Assembly: GCF_013283665.1 (NCBI RefSeq)
Contig: NZ_JABEKU010000002.1
Coordinates: 2,074,060 to 2,138,059, forward strand
Direction of reading: 5' to 3'
Source of the DNA: Ensifer sesbaniae
GTDB taxonomy: Bacteria > Pseudomonadota > Alphaproteobacteria > Rhizobiales > Rhizobiaceae
DNA length: 64,000 bases
The notes under the pieces were generated by a model. That model searched no databases. It worked only from the letters and a program-made list of their open reading frames with translations, and was not told the origin of the DNA. Of the stretch, positions 8,296 to 17,850 are shown one piece after another (the first letter of the stretch is position 1; each line of letters starts with the position of its first letter). The position numbers and the translations under genes are program-made.

Positions 8296-9576
8296 ATGCC
8301 AGACACAAAAGTTAAAGACCGAGCGCGGTCGTCCGCGTTATTAGGCCCTATCGCTGCAATGTCCCGACTAGCACCGCCGCGTCTTCGGCAGCGGCTGCAG
8401 AGAATATCAGATGTTGTTGTCGATGTTGAGGTCCAGGTCGAGGACGCATTCTCGCATGACGGCGAGCCGAACGCCAAAGGCGGGGGACGCCCTCCTTACG
8501 CATTTATAAGCTATTTGGCATTTGTGATCGTTCCGTTTCTCGCGACGTCGTTGTATTACGCATTCATCGCATCGGATCAGTATATAGCAGAGGCACGTTT
8601 CGCGGTTCGCTCAATAGCCGACGAAGCGGTTAAAGACGACGTGGATAGCAGCGTCATGTCGACACGACCCGTGTCTCAAGACGCATACATCGTCACCAGC
8701 TTCATTCACTCCACCGAAATTTTGGAGAGACTATCAAAGAAAATAGATTACAGGTCCGTCTTCTCCGGCAGCACTACGGACTTCCTTTCGCGATTCAGCA
8801 GAGAAGGAACAAAAGAACAACTATTGAAGTATTGGGACAACCAGGTAAACACTTCTATAGACGGGCCTTCTGGCATTGTTACACTTAGAACTAGGGCTTT
8901 TACGCCGGCAGATGCGACCCGGTTAGCAGAGCTAATTATTAGTGAAAGTGAAACGCTCATTAACGAATTATCCGAACGAGCCCAAAAAGATGTTGAGGCT
9001 CGTTTTGGAAAAGAAGTTGAACGAACAAGCGAGCTTTACCGCGCTGCATTGCTAGCTTTAAATAAGTTTCAAAATTCATCGAGGCTACTCAGTCCCGAGT
9101 CACAGGCAACAGAAACCGGAAAGCTACTTGCGGGCCTGCTTCAGAGGAAGCTGGAGGTTGATTCTCGTCTCTTTGTACTTAAACAAACGAATGTGGAAGA
9201 CTCCCCCGCCTATCAGCAACTGAAACTTAACAAGCAGAGCGTAGAGGCTCAAATTGAGAAACTGCATGCGGAAATGACGGGGGCCGACAACGCAAATGCA
9301 AATTTGGCCAAGTCTTTCGTTCGGTTCTCGCAACTCGAGACGGATCGTAGAGTCGCGGAAAGTTTGTACGAGATTGCGCGGCAGAACCTTGACACTGCGC
9401 AAGCTCAAGCCGTACGGCAAGCACTTTATATCGTCGTCTTTGTTCAGCCGAGCGTTCCACAGGACTCACTGTATCCCCACCGAATTTCAACACCGCTGCT
9501 TGTGCTCTTGGCACTCACAATCGGATGGACGACAATTGCCCTCATATGGGCATCAGTCGAAGATCATCGCCTCTAG
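8296..9576 (+). CDS. kpsE: Capsule export inner-membrane protein, KpsE/RkpR-type (first copy)
   Basis: A 426-aa polysaccharide co-polymerase/export adaptor. It has a cytoplasmic N-terminus of about 75 residues, a membrane segment near residues 75-95 followed by IASDQYIAEARFAVRS, a long periplasmic coiled-coil region (about 200-370) and a C-terminal membrane segment. The family links the inner-membrane ABC transporter to outer-membrane export. It ends 9 bp before kpsT. A second homologue follows kpsT, which is unusual. Confidence 0.85.
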   Translation: MPDTKVKDRARSSALLGPIAAMSRLAPPRLRQRLQRISDVVVDVEVQVEDAFSHDGEPNAKGGGRPPYAFISYLAFVIVPFLATSLYYAFIASDQYIAEARFAVRSIADEAVKDDVDSSVMSTRPVSQDAYIVTSFIHSTEILERLSKKIDYRSVFSGSTTDFLSRFSREGTKEQLLKYWDNQVNTSIDGPSGIVTLRTRAFTPADATRLAELIISESETLINELSERAQKDVEARFGKEVERTSELYRAALLALNKFQNSSRLLSPESQATETGKLLAGLLQRKLEVDSRLFVLKQTNVEDSPAYQQLKLNKQSVEAQIEKLHAEMTGADNANANLAKSFVRFSQLETDRRVAESLYEIARQNLDTAQAQAVRQALYIVVFVQPSVPQDSLYPHRISTPLLVLLALTIGWTTIALIWASVEDHRL

Positions 9577-9585
9577 GAGATGAGC

Positions 9586-10239
9586 ATGATCCGATTTCAG
9601 AACGTTTCCAAACACTTTCGTACCGAGCAGCACAAAAAGGTAATTCTCGACCGAGTCAATGTTGAATTCCTACCCGGCTATTCGTACGGACTGCTCGGTG
9701 TAAACGGGGCCGGTAAATCCACGACAATGAAAATGATCGCCGGATCGCTGCTTCCAAATTCCGGAAGGATATTTAAGGACGTCCGCGTCTCCTGGCCGCT
9801 CGGCTTCGCCGGTGGCTTTCATCCGAAAATGACCGGCAAAGACAACCTGAACTTTGTTGCCAGGGTCTATGGGGAGGATGTACGGCGTGTCACAAACTTC
9901 GTCGAAGAGTTTGCCGAGCTTGGAGACTACTTAAACGCTCCGGTTCACACTTACTCTTCAGGTATGATGGCCAGACTTGCGTTTGGCCTGTCTATGGCTA
10001 TCGAGTTTGACTGTTATCTCGTGGACGAAATCACTGCTGTGGGTGATGCCCGATTTCAGGCGCGCTGTAGGGCTGCATTCGACAATAGACGCAAGAATTC
10101 CGATATCATCATGATTTCCCACAGTATGCAGACCATCAATGTCTACTGTGACAAGGGTATGGTCCTTGTAGATGGTCAGATTCTGGTCTTCGACAAAATT
10201 GAAGCGGCAATAGAAACTTACTATCGCCTCAACCGGTAA
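9586..10239 (+). CDS. kpsT: Capsular polysaccharide ABC transporter ATPase, KpsT/RkpS-type
   Basis: A ~217-aa ATPase with Walker A GVNGAGKST, the signature YSSGMMARLAFGLSMA and Walker B YLVDEI. Its short length is typical of ABC-2 exporters for group 2 capsules. The ATG at 9586 has AGGAG six bases upstream; the ATG at 9580 is too close to it. Its membrane partner KpsM is encoded 13 kb away at 22841. It lies between two KpsE-type genes. Confidence 0.9.
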   Translation: MIRFQNVSKHFRTEQHKKVILDRVNVEFLPGYSYGLLGVNGAGKSTTMKMIAGSLLPNSGRIFKDVRVSWPLGFAGGFHPKMTGKDNLNFVARVYGEDVRRVTNFVEEFAELGDYLNAPVHTYSSGMMARLAFGLSMAIEFDCYLVDEITAVGDARFQARCRAAFDNRRKNSDIIMISHSMQTINVYCDKGMVLVDGQILVFDKIEAAIETYYRLNR

Positions 10240-10271
10240 CGTTGCCGCCGAGGCATGGAACAACGAACAAG

Positions 10272-11528
10272 ATGCGAAAGCTCGAAAACGAAGACCGTTC
10301 GACGAACGCGCTGGAGAAGAGCCGGTCGGCCGCCAAGGCCTTAGCCGTGACCGCCCGAAAGCTCCGCTTTTCTACATCCAATCGCAGCGACCTCTATAGA
10401 GTCGTAGGCCTGCGCCCGCGATTGGTCGATAGAGTTTTCGCGTCTTTGCGCGTCATAAATACCGTATCCCTGCTGATCGTGCCACCTGCGGCAGCTATCG
10501 CCTACTACGGCTTCATCGCCTCCGATCAGTACCAATCGGAGGCGCGCTTCACTGTACGTGCATCTACTCCGGCCTTGGGAAAAGATCAGCTAGGCCGCGT
10601 CAGTGGGCTTCCTTCTGCGAAAATCATCCAGGATACGCAGATAGTTACAAATTTCATTTCTAGCCGCGCGATGGTTGAAGCGCTTGAGCAGCAACTGAAC
10701 ATACGTAGCCTTTATCGGGGCCCCTCTGTCGACTGGATATCGAGTCTTGGTAATGATGCTACCTATGAGGAGCTTCTCGAATACTGGAACAAGATGACAA
10801 GCACGTCGATAAGCCCCTCAAGTGGAATTGTTACCGTCAAGGTCCGGGCATTCTCGGCAACGGACGCGCAGCGTATTCTGACCGCTGTCGTGAGTTCGTC
10901 GGAAAAGGCAATCAACGATCTTAACAACAGGATTTGGCGTGACGTGATTGTAACGGCGGAAGACAACCTGAAGCGATCCACGGAAACGTTGCAAAACGTT
11001 CGTGAGCGCCTGCTAGCAGAGCAAAACAAATCCGGGGTGCTCACTGTTGAAGGATCATCTGCGATTTTAACCAACCTGCTCACGTCTGTGCAGAGTGAAA
11101 AGATAGCCTTGGAGCAGACATATGCAGTGAAGCTCGAGAGCATTTCTCCGAATACCCCACATATGCGTGTTCTGGCGCGGGAGATCGAAAGTAAGGACGC
11201 GCAAATAAAAGAACTTCAGGAGCAAATAGCGGGAAGCTCCGATACTGAAAAAAACCTCGCCGGGGTCTCACTTGATTTCCAGAGATTGCAGTTTGAGAAA
11301 CAGTTAGCGGAACAGCAGTTTGCATCGAGCATCCGAACCTTTGAGCAGGTACAATTTATCAGCAAGCAACAGCTTATGTATCTAGACCCGTTCCTGCCCC
11401 CAAGCCTTCCCGACGCCGCACAATATCCTAGACGCTTGTTCTGGATCTTATGCGTAACATTCACATCGATAGCTGGATGGGTAGCTTCATTTGGGCTGCT
11501 CGCAATCATACGGAATAAGATAAATTGA
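10272..11528 (+). CDS. kpsE: Capsule export inner-membrane protein, KpsE/RkpR-type (second copy)
   Basis: A ~418-aa homologue of the protein at 8296 with the same layout. It has a basic cytoplasmic N-terminus, a membrane segment followed by IASDQYQSEARFTVRA, a coiled-coil periplasmic region with repeated heptads (about 215-350) and a C-terminal membrane helix. The ATG at 10272 is preferred over an upstream TTG at 10242. Two KpsE proteins around one KpsT could form mixed complexes or serve two chain lengths. Confidence 0.85.
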   Translation: MRKLENEDRSTNALEKSRSAAKALAVTARKLRFSTSNRSDLYRVVGLRPRLVDRVFASLRVINTVSLLIVPPAAAIAYYGFIASDQYQSEARFTVRASTPALGKDQLGRVSGLPSAKIIQDTQIVTNFISSRAMVEALEQQLNIRSLYRGPSVDWISSLGNDATYEELLEYWNKMTSTSISPSSGIVTVKVRAFSATDAQRILTAVVSSSEKAINDLNNRIWRDVIVTAEDNLKRSTETLQNVRERLLAEQNKSGVLTVEGSSAILTNLLTSVQSEKIALEQTYAVKLESISPNTPHMRVLAREIESKDAQIKELQEQIAGSSDTEKNLAGVSLDFQRLQFEKQLAEQQFASSIRTFEQVQFISKQQLMYLDPFLPPSLPDAAQYPRRLFWILCVTFTSIAGWVASFGLLAIIRNKIN

Positions 11529-11970
11529 AACTATATTTAATGATATTACACCATTGAGGACACGGTGACTTGATCGTTTTTCCGGATTTCAATTTAAAAC
11601 TGCAAACGGCGGCTCCGACCCTTCGATTTACGTGGGAGTTCACACAGTCAGTTTTACCGTCTTGCTGACGCACGACAACCCGTTATCACCATACCATTTG
11701 CCGGAGACGCCCGTCTCGCTGTAGAAGAAGGGTGCGCCTTCCCGCTGAGCGTTCCGGGAACGCGAACACGGCAAACTTCGTTTGAGGCAGGCTAAAAATG
11801 ACATCGTCCGACATCACCAAGAGATCTGCAGGAAACGCGTGTATGTCGTCGTTCTCTTAGAGATCAATGAGTTGTAGACCTGCGATAATTCCATCGCGCA
11901 GACACCAATAATATGCTGGTGCTTCTCTTCAGGAGACACTGTCGCAATGTAAAATCCTAAGGAACTGAAG
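11529..11970. other. Intergenic region with a possible minus-strand coding remnant
   Basis: The 440 bp between the second kpsE and the next glycosyltransferase hold no full gene. A minus-strand frame stopping at 11640 reads GAPFFYSETGVSGKWYGDNG, then CVSKTVKLTV. This looks protein-like but is too short to name. It may be the tail of an exported enzyme lost by rearrangement. Confidence 0.3.
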
Positions 11971-14187
11971 TTGAGACGATTGATAGTCCGCGCAGAAAAC
12001 GATCTCTCCGAGCTCCAATCGGGAGACTCCATTCAAGGGAATTATTGGCAGGCAGAAGGAGACGACCCGTTCTTCGTAATTTCGTTCCCTCCAGTTAGGC
12101 AACGGTATCTTTTGATTTCATTGAAAGGTGACGATTCTTTTCTTGATCCGAAGATATATTATAACGGAGGTCGCGGCTTTCGTGAAGAATCTTCGGTTGA
12201 TATGGGAACGGGCAAAGAATTCATTATTGTTGTCGATATAGGCTCTCTCGGCACAATCTGTTCAATACGCCTCGACCCCGCGACCGCTCCATGTACTTTC
12301 TGCCTTGATATTGCGAGCTTTCATTCACGGAATGCTGCCGAAGAGTACGTCGAGCGGCTCCAGCGGAGCCGGCCGCTCGCAACCTTGAAGCGGCTTGAAG
12401 ACATCCCGCGTTATTGGCAGAGCATCCGCATACCATCATTTGCAAAGCGGAAATCCACATTGACTCGCTATGTGGAGCGCGCCGAAGAACTGGCAATTGC
12501 CGCTGCCACCCCGGCACCTGCGGAATCTCCCATCCCTTGGCTAAGTATTGTCGTTCCGGTTTACAACGCCCCGGCACGCTACCTCAACGATTTGCTGAAA
12601 TCCTATCTCACCCAAGACATCAGTGGCGTTGAACTTGTGCTGAGCGACGACGGTTCGTCATCACCTGATACGCTGGCTTGGCTAAGAGCCCACGCGTGCG
12701 CCAACGTAAAGGTGATCCTCAACGAGAGAAACCAAGGAATCGCGAGGACGACAAACGTTGGCATCGAAGCAGCAAGGGGCGCGTGGATTGCACTGCTTGA
12801 CCACGACGATCTGATCGCGCCAAAGGCCCTCAAAGTCGTCTATAGCGCCCTTCTCTCGAATCCATCAGCTCAGTTTCTTTATACGGACGAGCTTGTCGTC
12901 GACGACGCGCTGAAGCCAATAGGGGTAATGCTCAAACCAGCGTTCGATCCCGTGCTACTATCCGGCGTGAACTACATTAATCATTTCTCGTTCTATCGAC
13001 GTCAACGATTAGTTGAAATCGGCCTTCTACGCCGTGGTTTCGAAGGCTCACAAGACTACGACCTTCTGCTGCGCTATCTTCGGGGAATACCTGAGAAAGA
13101 GATCTTCCATCTTCCTTATCCCGCGTATTGGTGGCGGCGAACCGGCAAGACATTCTCCCGGAAGTTCATCGAACAATCGACGGAAAATGCTAGAAAGGCG
13201 CTGATGGAAAGATATTCTTCTCACACAGCAAAAGTCGGGGTGAGCGAAGCCAATACGCCAACCTTACATAGAGTCCAGTTCGCCAACCCCAACGAGAAAA
13301 TGCCCCTTATCTCCATCATTATACCTAATAAGGACTCTCACAGTCTTATGAGGAGGGTGCTGGACGACTTGTATCACCGTACCGACTACCCGAACGTTGA
13401 GATCATCGTGATTGACAATGGAACGACCGACCATCGTGTCCTCGATCTCTACCACGAGTATCGGACGAAATATGCCTCGTTTTCGGCCCACGTCAGCTCC
13501 GAGCCATTCAATTTCTCCCGGTCAATCAACAAGGGGATGCGGTTGGCCAAAGGCGAGCACTTCTTGCTCCTAAACAACGATATCGAAGTTATCGATGAGA
13601 GTTGGCTGAAGGAGATGGTATCCTGTCTGCGCTACAGTGATACTGGGATCGTCGGAGCTAAACTCTTGTATCCAAGCCAGCGTATACAACACGCCGGAGT
13701 CATTGTCGGCTTCGGTGGCCTTGCGGGTCATTGGTATCTCAATAAGGCCAAGAGTTACGGCGGTCCAATGAACCGATTGCATGTCAGATCGTCGATGACC
13801 TGTGTAACAGGAGCAGTGATGCTGATTTCGCGTGAGTGCGCTGAAACAGTCGGACAATGGGACGAAGAAAATTTCGCTGTTGCATACAACGACGTAGATT
13901 ACTGCGTTCGAGCGTACAAAGCAGGCTACAGAATCGTATGGACACCGTTTGCCTGCCTTTATCATCACGAGTCTGTCTCCCGAGGCTCAGACCTAAGTGG
14001 AGATCGAAAGGAGCGTTTCGATCGAGAAAAAGCGAACCTTCGCGAACTCCACGCCACAACGTCTTTTGCGGATCCCGCTACGAACCCGGGTTACAGCAAT
14101 GACAGATCTGAACCACGCGTGGTTCCCTTCAATCAACTACCTGGACCGCGGACGTGGTTTCAATATGGGGTTGCGCCAGGCAGCTGA
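11971..14187 (+). CDS. Glycosyltransferase with two GT2 domains
   Basis: A 738-aa protein with an N-terminal non-catalytic region (about 1-185) and two GT-A family 2 domains. The first starts near residue 190 (LSIVVPVYNA, LVLSDDGSS, LLDHDD). The second starts near 445 (LISIIIPNKD, IIVIDNGTTD, LLLNNDIEV) and ends with the LYHHES motif. Both carry the acidic nucleotide/metal motifs, so both could be active and add successive sugars. The start is the TTG at 11971, with AAGGA upstream. The next gene begins the rhamnose operon, so rhamnose is a plausible donor sugar. Confidence 0.85.
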   Translation: MRRLIVRAENDLSELQSGDSIQGNYWQAEGDDPFFVISFPPVRQRYLLISLKGDDSFLDPKIYYNGGRGFREESSVDMGTGKEFIIVVDIGSLGTICSIRLDPATAPCTFCLDIASFHSRNAAEEYVERLQRSRPLATLKRLEDIPRYWQSIRIPSFAKRKSTLTRYVERAEELAIAAATPAPAESPIPWLSIVVPVYNAPARYLNDLLKSYLTQDISGVELVLSDDGSSSPDTLAWLRAHACANVKVILNERNQGIARTTNVGIEAARGAWIALLDHDDLIAPKALKVVYSALLSNPSAQFLYTDELVVDDALKPIGVMLKPAFDPVLLSGVNYINHFSFYRRQRLVEIGLLRRGFEGSQDYDLLLRYLRGIPEKEIFHLPYPAYWWRRTGKTFSRKFIEQSTENARKALMERYSSHTAKVGVSEANTPTLHRVQFANPNEKMPLISIIIPNKDSHSLMRRVLDDLYHRTDYPNVEIIVIDNGTTDHRVLDLYHEYRTKYASFSAHVSSEPFNFSRSINKGMRLAKGEHFLLLNNDIEVIDESWLKEMVSCLRYSDTGIVGAKLLYPSQRIQHAGVIVGFGGLAGHWYLNKAKSYGGPMNRLHVRSSMTCVTGAVMLISRECAETVGQWDEENFAVAYNDVDYCVRAYKAGYRIVWTPFACLYHHESVSRGSDLSGDRKERFDREKANLRELHATTSFADPATNPGYSNDRSEPRVVPFNQLPGPRTWFQYGVAPGS

Positions 14188-14233
14188 ATCTTGATAGAGG
14201 ACGACATTTAAAGTATGTGACGGAAGGTTACTT

Positions 14234-14791
14234 ATGAAGTTCGAACGAACAAAAATTTCTGACGTGGTATTGATATCGCCTCAGAAATTCGGCGACGCGC
14301 GAGGCTTCTTTATGGAGACCTTTCGACTTGGCCTGTTCGAGGAAATGGTAGGACCATTCCAGTTCGTGCAGGACAATCAATCGCTTTCACGGGATAGGGG
14401 CACTGTGCGAGGCCTCCATTTCCAGGTCTCGCCTAAGGCACAAGGCAAGCTTGTACGTTGCATTGCGGGCGCAATTCTGGATGTGGCCGTCGACATTCGC
14501 AGCGGTTCGCCAACATACGGGCAACACGTAGCGATCGAACTCAGCCAGGAGAACGCTCAGCAACTTTGGATTCCACCTGGGTTTGCGCACGGCTTCTGCA
14601 CGCTCGAGCCTAATACCGAAATCAGCTACAAGGTAACGGAATATTACAGCCCGGAACACGACCGAGGGTTGCTCTGGAACGATGTAGGATTAGCCATTCA
14701 GTGGCCGGTCGACGAAGAGCGCGCGGTTCTGTCAGAAAAAGATAGAAAGCTCCCACCGCTCTCCGCTTTGGTGCCACATTTTTCCTACTAG
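14234..14791 (+). CDS. rfbC: dTDP-4-dehydrorhamnose 3,5-epimerase
   Basis: A 185-aa RmlC-type cupin catalysing the third step to dTDP-L-rhamnose. The catalytic-base region RGLHFQ (His62) and the C-terminal YKVTEYYSPEHDRG block match the family, as does the length. It is the first of four contiguous genes that together give the complete dTDP-L-rhamnose pathway. Confidence 0.95.
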   Translation: MKFERTKISDVVLISPQKFGDARGFFMETFRLGLFEEMVGPFQFVQDNQSLSRDRGTVRGLHFQVSPKAQGKLVRCIAGAILDVAVDIRSGSPTYGQHVAIELSQENAQQLWIPPGFAHGFCTLEPNTEISYKVTEYYSPEHDRGLLWNDVGLAIQWPVDEERAVLSEKDRKLPPLSALVPHFSY

Positions 14792-14880
14792 AAACACGAG
14801 CATTAGAAAACAATCTGATTGTATTTGAACACGTTCGAAATCGAGCGGGTGATTGACCAATTTAGAACGGGGAAGGCAGC

Positions 14881-15948
14881 ATGCGGATCTTAGTAACGGG
14901 TGGGGCAGGCTTTATTGGATCAGCGCTTGTTCGGCATCTGGTCCTCGACAAAGGGTATGAAGTTCTAACGGTAGACAAGCTGACCTACGCGGGTACGCTC
15001 ACATCGCTGGCTTCGGTGAGCGACAATCCTAGCCATCGTTTTCTCCGCGCGGATATCTGCGACCAAGGCGCAATCGCCCAGGCATTCGAGACCTTCCGAC
15101 CGACACGCGTGATGCATCTGGCAGCCGAAAGCCACGTCGACCGATCTATCACCGGCGCTCGGGAGTTTATCGATACGAATGTTCTTGGAACATTCAACAT
15201 GCTTGAGTGCGCGCGGTTGTATTGGTCATCGTTGAGCCCGGATGACAAGGCCAGCTTCCGGTTTCTGCACGTTTCGACCGATGAGGTCTATGGCTCGCTG
15301 AGACAAGACGGCTTCTTCACGGAGCAGACACCGTACGATCCAAGTTCGCCGTATTCAGCCTCAAAAGCTGCTTCCGACCATCTTGCGAAGGCATGGGAAC
15401 GGACTTACGGCCTTCCAGTCATTGTGTCGAACTGCTCCAACAACTATGGACCGTTTCATTTTCCCGAGAAGCTAATTCCCTTGATGATTCTCAATGCTCT
15501 TGAACGGCACCCTCTGCCGGTCTACGGCGACGGTGGTAATGTTCGAGACTGGCTTTATGTGGACGATCACGCGCGAGCGTTAGACATCATTGCCGAACGA
15601 GGTAGACCGGGAGAAACTTACAACGTTGGCGGGCGTAACGAGCGCCGAAACATCGATGTCGTGAGGCGCATCTGCGAATTGATGGATGCCCACAGGCCCA
15701 ACAAATCCCCGCACTCCGATCTCATCACATTTGTGCAGGACAGACCGGGACACGATGCGCGATACGCAATCGATGCGACGAGGCTCGAAACCGAGTTGGG
15801 CTGGAAAGCTCAGGAGGACTTCGATAGTGGCATCGAAAAGACGGTGAGATGGTATATCGAGAACGAATGGTGGTGGGCGCCCTTAAAAAAGAGCTACGCG
15901 CTCGACCGCCTTGGACTTCTCAAGGCAAGCGCTGTACGAACAGCATGA
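14881..15948 (+). CDS. rfbB: dTDP-glucose 4,6-dehydratase
   Basis: A 355-aa extended short-chain dehydrogenase (RmlB). It has the NAD motif GGAGFIGSA at the start, the catalytic STDEVYG, the active-site YSASKA and the substrate loop [14 protein letters not shown]. It converts dTDP-glucose to the 4-keto-6-deoxy sugar. Its stop overlaps the start of the next gene (ATGA), showing translational coupling. Confidence 0.95.
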   Translation: MRILVTGGAGFIGSALVRHLVLDKGYEVLTVDKLTYAGTLTSLASVSDNPSHRFLRADICDQGAIAQAFETFRPTRVMHLAAESHVDRSITGAREFIDTNVLGTFNMLECARLYWSSLSPDDKASFRFLHVSTDEVYGSLRQDGFFTEQTPYDPSSPYSASKAASDHLAKAWERTYGLPVIVSNCSNNYGPFHFPEKLIPLMILNALERHPLPVYGDGGNVRDWLYVDDHARALDIIAERGRPGETYNVGGRNERRNIDVVRRICELMDAHRPNKSPHSDLITFVQDRPGHDARYAIDATRLETELGWKAQEDFDSGIEKTVRWYIENEWWWAPLKKSYALDRLGLLKASAVRTA

Positions 15949-16853
15949 GCGCGCCTATGCGGAAGGTAATCGTCACCGGCTGCGAGGGACAGGTTGCTCG
16001 TTCGATTATAGAGAGAGCGATGCACCTACGCGAATTGGAATTTGTCACGATTGGCAGACCAGAACTGGATCTCGCTGATCCGGCGGGTCTGACCAAGAAA
16101 CTGGTCGATTTGAAACCTAACGCGATTGTCTCCGCAGCGGCATATACTGCTGTGGACAAGGCGGAGGGCGATGTCAAAACAGCTTTCCGGATCAATGGTG
16201 AGGCTCCCCGAGAGATCGCGAAAGCAGCTTCTGTGCTTAGAATACCCCTGGTTCACCTTTCGACTGATTACGTCTTTGACGGGAGTAAGTCTGACCCGTA
16301 TTCCGAAACTGATCTGACGTGTCCCGTTAGCGTTTATGGAGCCTCAAAGCTACTCGGAGAACAGGCTATCGCAGACACTACGGACAACTATGCGGTACTG
16401 CGCACCGCTTGGGTCTATAGTCCATTTAGCCGGAATTTTCTGCTGACGATGCTTAGACTGGCCCAGGACCGCGAGGAAATTTCTGTCGTCGATGATCAAC
16501 ATGGCAACCCAACCTCCGCGTTGGACATCGCGGACGGAGTGATAGCGGTTGTTCAGAACCTGATTGCAAGTGACGCATCTGAACTTCGAGGCACCTTTCA
16601 CATGACGGCCAGCGGCACCGCGAGTTGGGCTGACTTCGCAAGCTACATTTTTGCTGTCGCTAACGATCTCGGTATACCAACAAGCCGGGTAAGACGCATA
16701 TCGACTAACGAGTACCCTACTCCGGCGCGCCGCCCGGCAAATTCAAGGCTCTCCTGTGAACGTCTGGCAGACATTCACGGCGTTCGCCTGCCGGATTGGC
16801 AGGCTTCCACTATGGCGGTTATTAAACGGCTCGCAACTCATGGTTGTGCTTGA
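15945..16853 (+). CDS. rfbD: dTDP-4-dehydrorhamnose reductase
   Basis: A 302-aa RmlD reductase performing the last step to dTDP-L-rhamnose. It has the N-terminal nucleotide-binding GCEGQVA, the region STDYVFDG, the catalytic YGASK and a C-terminal [13 protein letters not shown] block. The start is the ATG at 15945, which overlaps the rfbB stop; a longer frame into rfbB is not the real start. Confidence 0.93.
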   Translation: MSAPMRKVIVTGCEGQVARSIIERAMHLRELEFVTIGRPELDLADPAGLTKKLVDLKPNAIVSAAAYTAVDKAEGDVKTAFRINGEAPREIAKAASVLRIPLVHLSTDYVFDGSKSDPYSETDLTCPVSVYGASKLLGEQAIADTTDNYAVLRTAWVYSPFSRNFLLTMLRLAQDREEISVVDDQHGNPTSALDIADGVIAVVQNLIASDASELRGTFHMTASGTASWADFASYIFAVANDLGIPTSRVRRISTNEYPTPARRPANSRLSCERLADIHGVRLPDWQASTMAVIKRLATHGCA

Positions 16854-16880
16854 AAAACAAACGATGGAGCATTGTACGGT

Positions 16881-17780
16881 ATGAAGGGAATAATTCTTGC
16901 CGGCGGCAGCGGTACTCGTTTACATCCTATGACTCTTGTCATGTCGAAACAATTGATGCCGGTCTACGACAAGCCGATGATCTATTACCCGCTGTCGACG
17001 CTGATGCTTGCCGGCATCCGGGAAATCCTCATCATCTCTACCCCTCAAGATCTCCCCAATTTCAGGCGCCTTCTCGGCGACGGCTCGCAATGGGGTATTG
17101 AGCTTTCCTATGCCGAGCAACCTAGCCCGGGAGGCCTAGCGCAGGCGTACATCATCGGCGCCGATTTCATCGGCAGCAAGCCGTCGTGCTTAATTTTGGG
17201 CGACAACATCTTCCACGGGCACGGAATTACCGAACTTTTTAAGAGTGCGATGGAGAAGACAGACGGCGCAACCGTATTTGCATATCATGTAACGGATCCC
17301 GAACGATATGGCGTTGTCGAATTCGATCGCAATATGAAAGCAATATCAATCGAAGAAAAACCTGAAAAGCCGAAATCATCATGGGCTGTTACTGGGTTAT
17401 ACTTTTACGATAAGGAAATCGTCGATATCGCAGCTAACCTCAAGCCATCGGCTCGCGGGGAACTGGAAATCACGGACGCAAATCGGATCTACCTAGACAA
17501 CAATAAACTTAACGTCGAACTTATGGGACGCGGCTACGCTTGGCTAGACACTGGTACGCCGGACAGCCTACTCGACGCTGGTGAATTCGTGGCAACCCTT
17601 GAGCGGCGCCAAGGCTTTAAGATTTCCTGCCCTGAGGAAATCGCTTACAAGATGGGTTTCATTTCGGCGCAGCAACTTGAAGGCCTCGCATTGCAGCTGG
17701 GAAAAAGTTCGTACGGAAAATATTTGCTTCATGTGAGCTCTGAATCACCCACCGATCCTGTAAGCACCGGATACTTCTAA
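16881..17780 (+). CDS. rfbA: Glucose-1-phosphate thymidylyltransferase
   Basis: A ~299-aa RmlA enzyme that makes dTDP-glucose from dTTP and glucose-1-phosphate. It has the nucleotidyl motif [11 protein letters not shown] at residue 7, the block [17 protein letters not shown] and the C-terminal [12 protein letters not shown]. The ATG at 16881 is chosen over a TTG nine bases upstream because family members begin MKGIILAGG. It closes the rfbCBDA set. Confidence 0.95.
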   Translation: MKGIILAGGSGTRLHPMTLVMSKQLMPVYDKPMIYYPLSTLMLAGIREILIISTPQDLPNFRRLLGDGSQWGIELSYAEQPSPGGLAQAYIIGADFIGSKPSCLILGDNIFHGHGITELFKSAMEKTDGATVFAYHVTDPERYGVVEFDRNMKAISIEEKPEKPKSSWAVTGLYFYDKEIVDIAANLKPSARGELEITDANRIYLDNNKLNVELMGRGYAWLDTGTPDSLLDAGEFVATLERRQGFKISCPEEIAYKMGFISAQQLEGLALQLGKSSYGKYLLHVSSESPTDPVSTGYF

Positions 17781-17850
17781 TAGACTCTCGCGACAATTTT
17801 AAACTACCCGGCCTGGAAGCTTATTCAGGAACCGTCAGGACTTAGCACCG

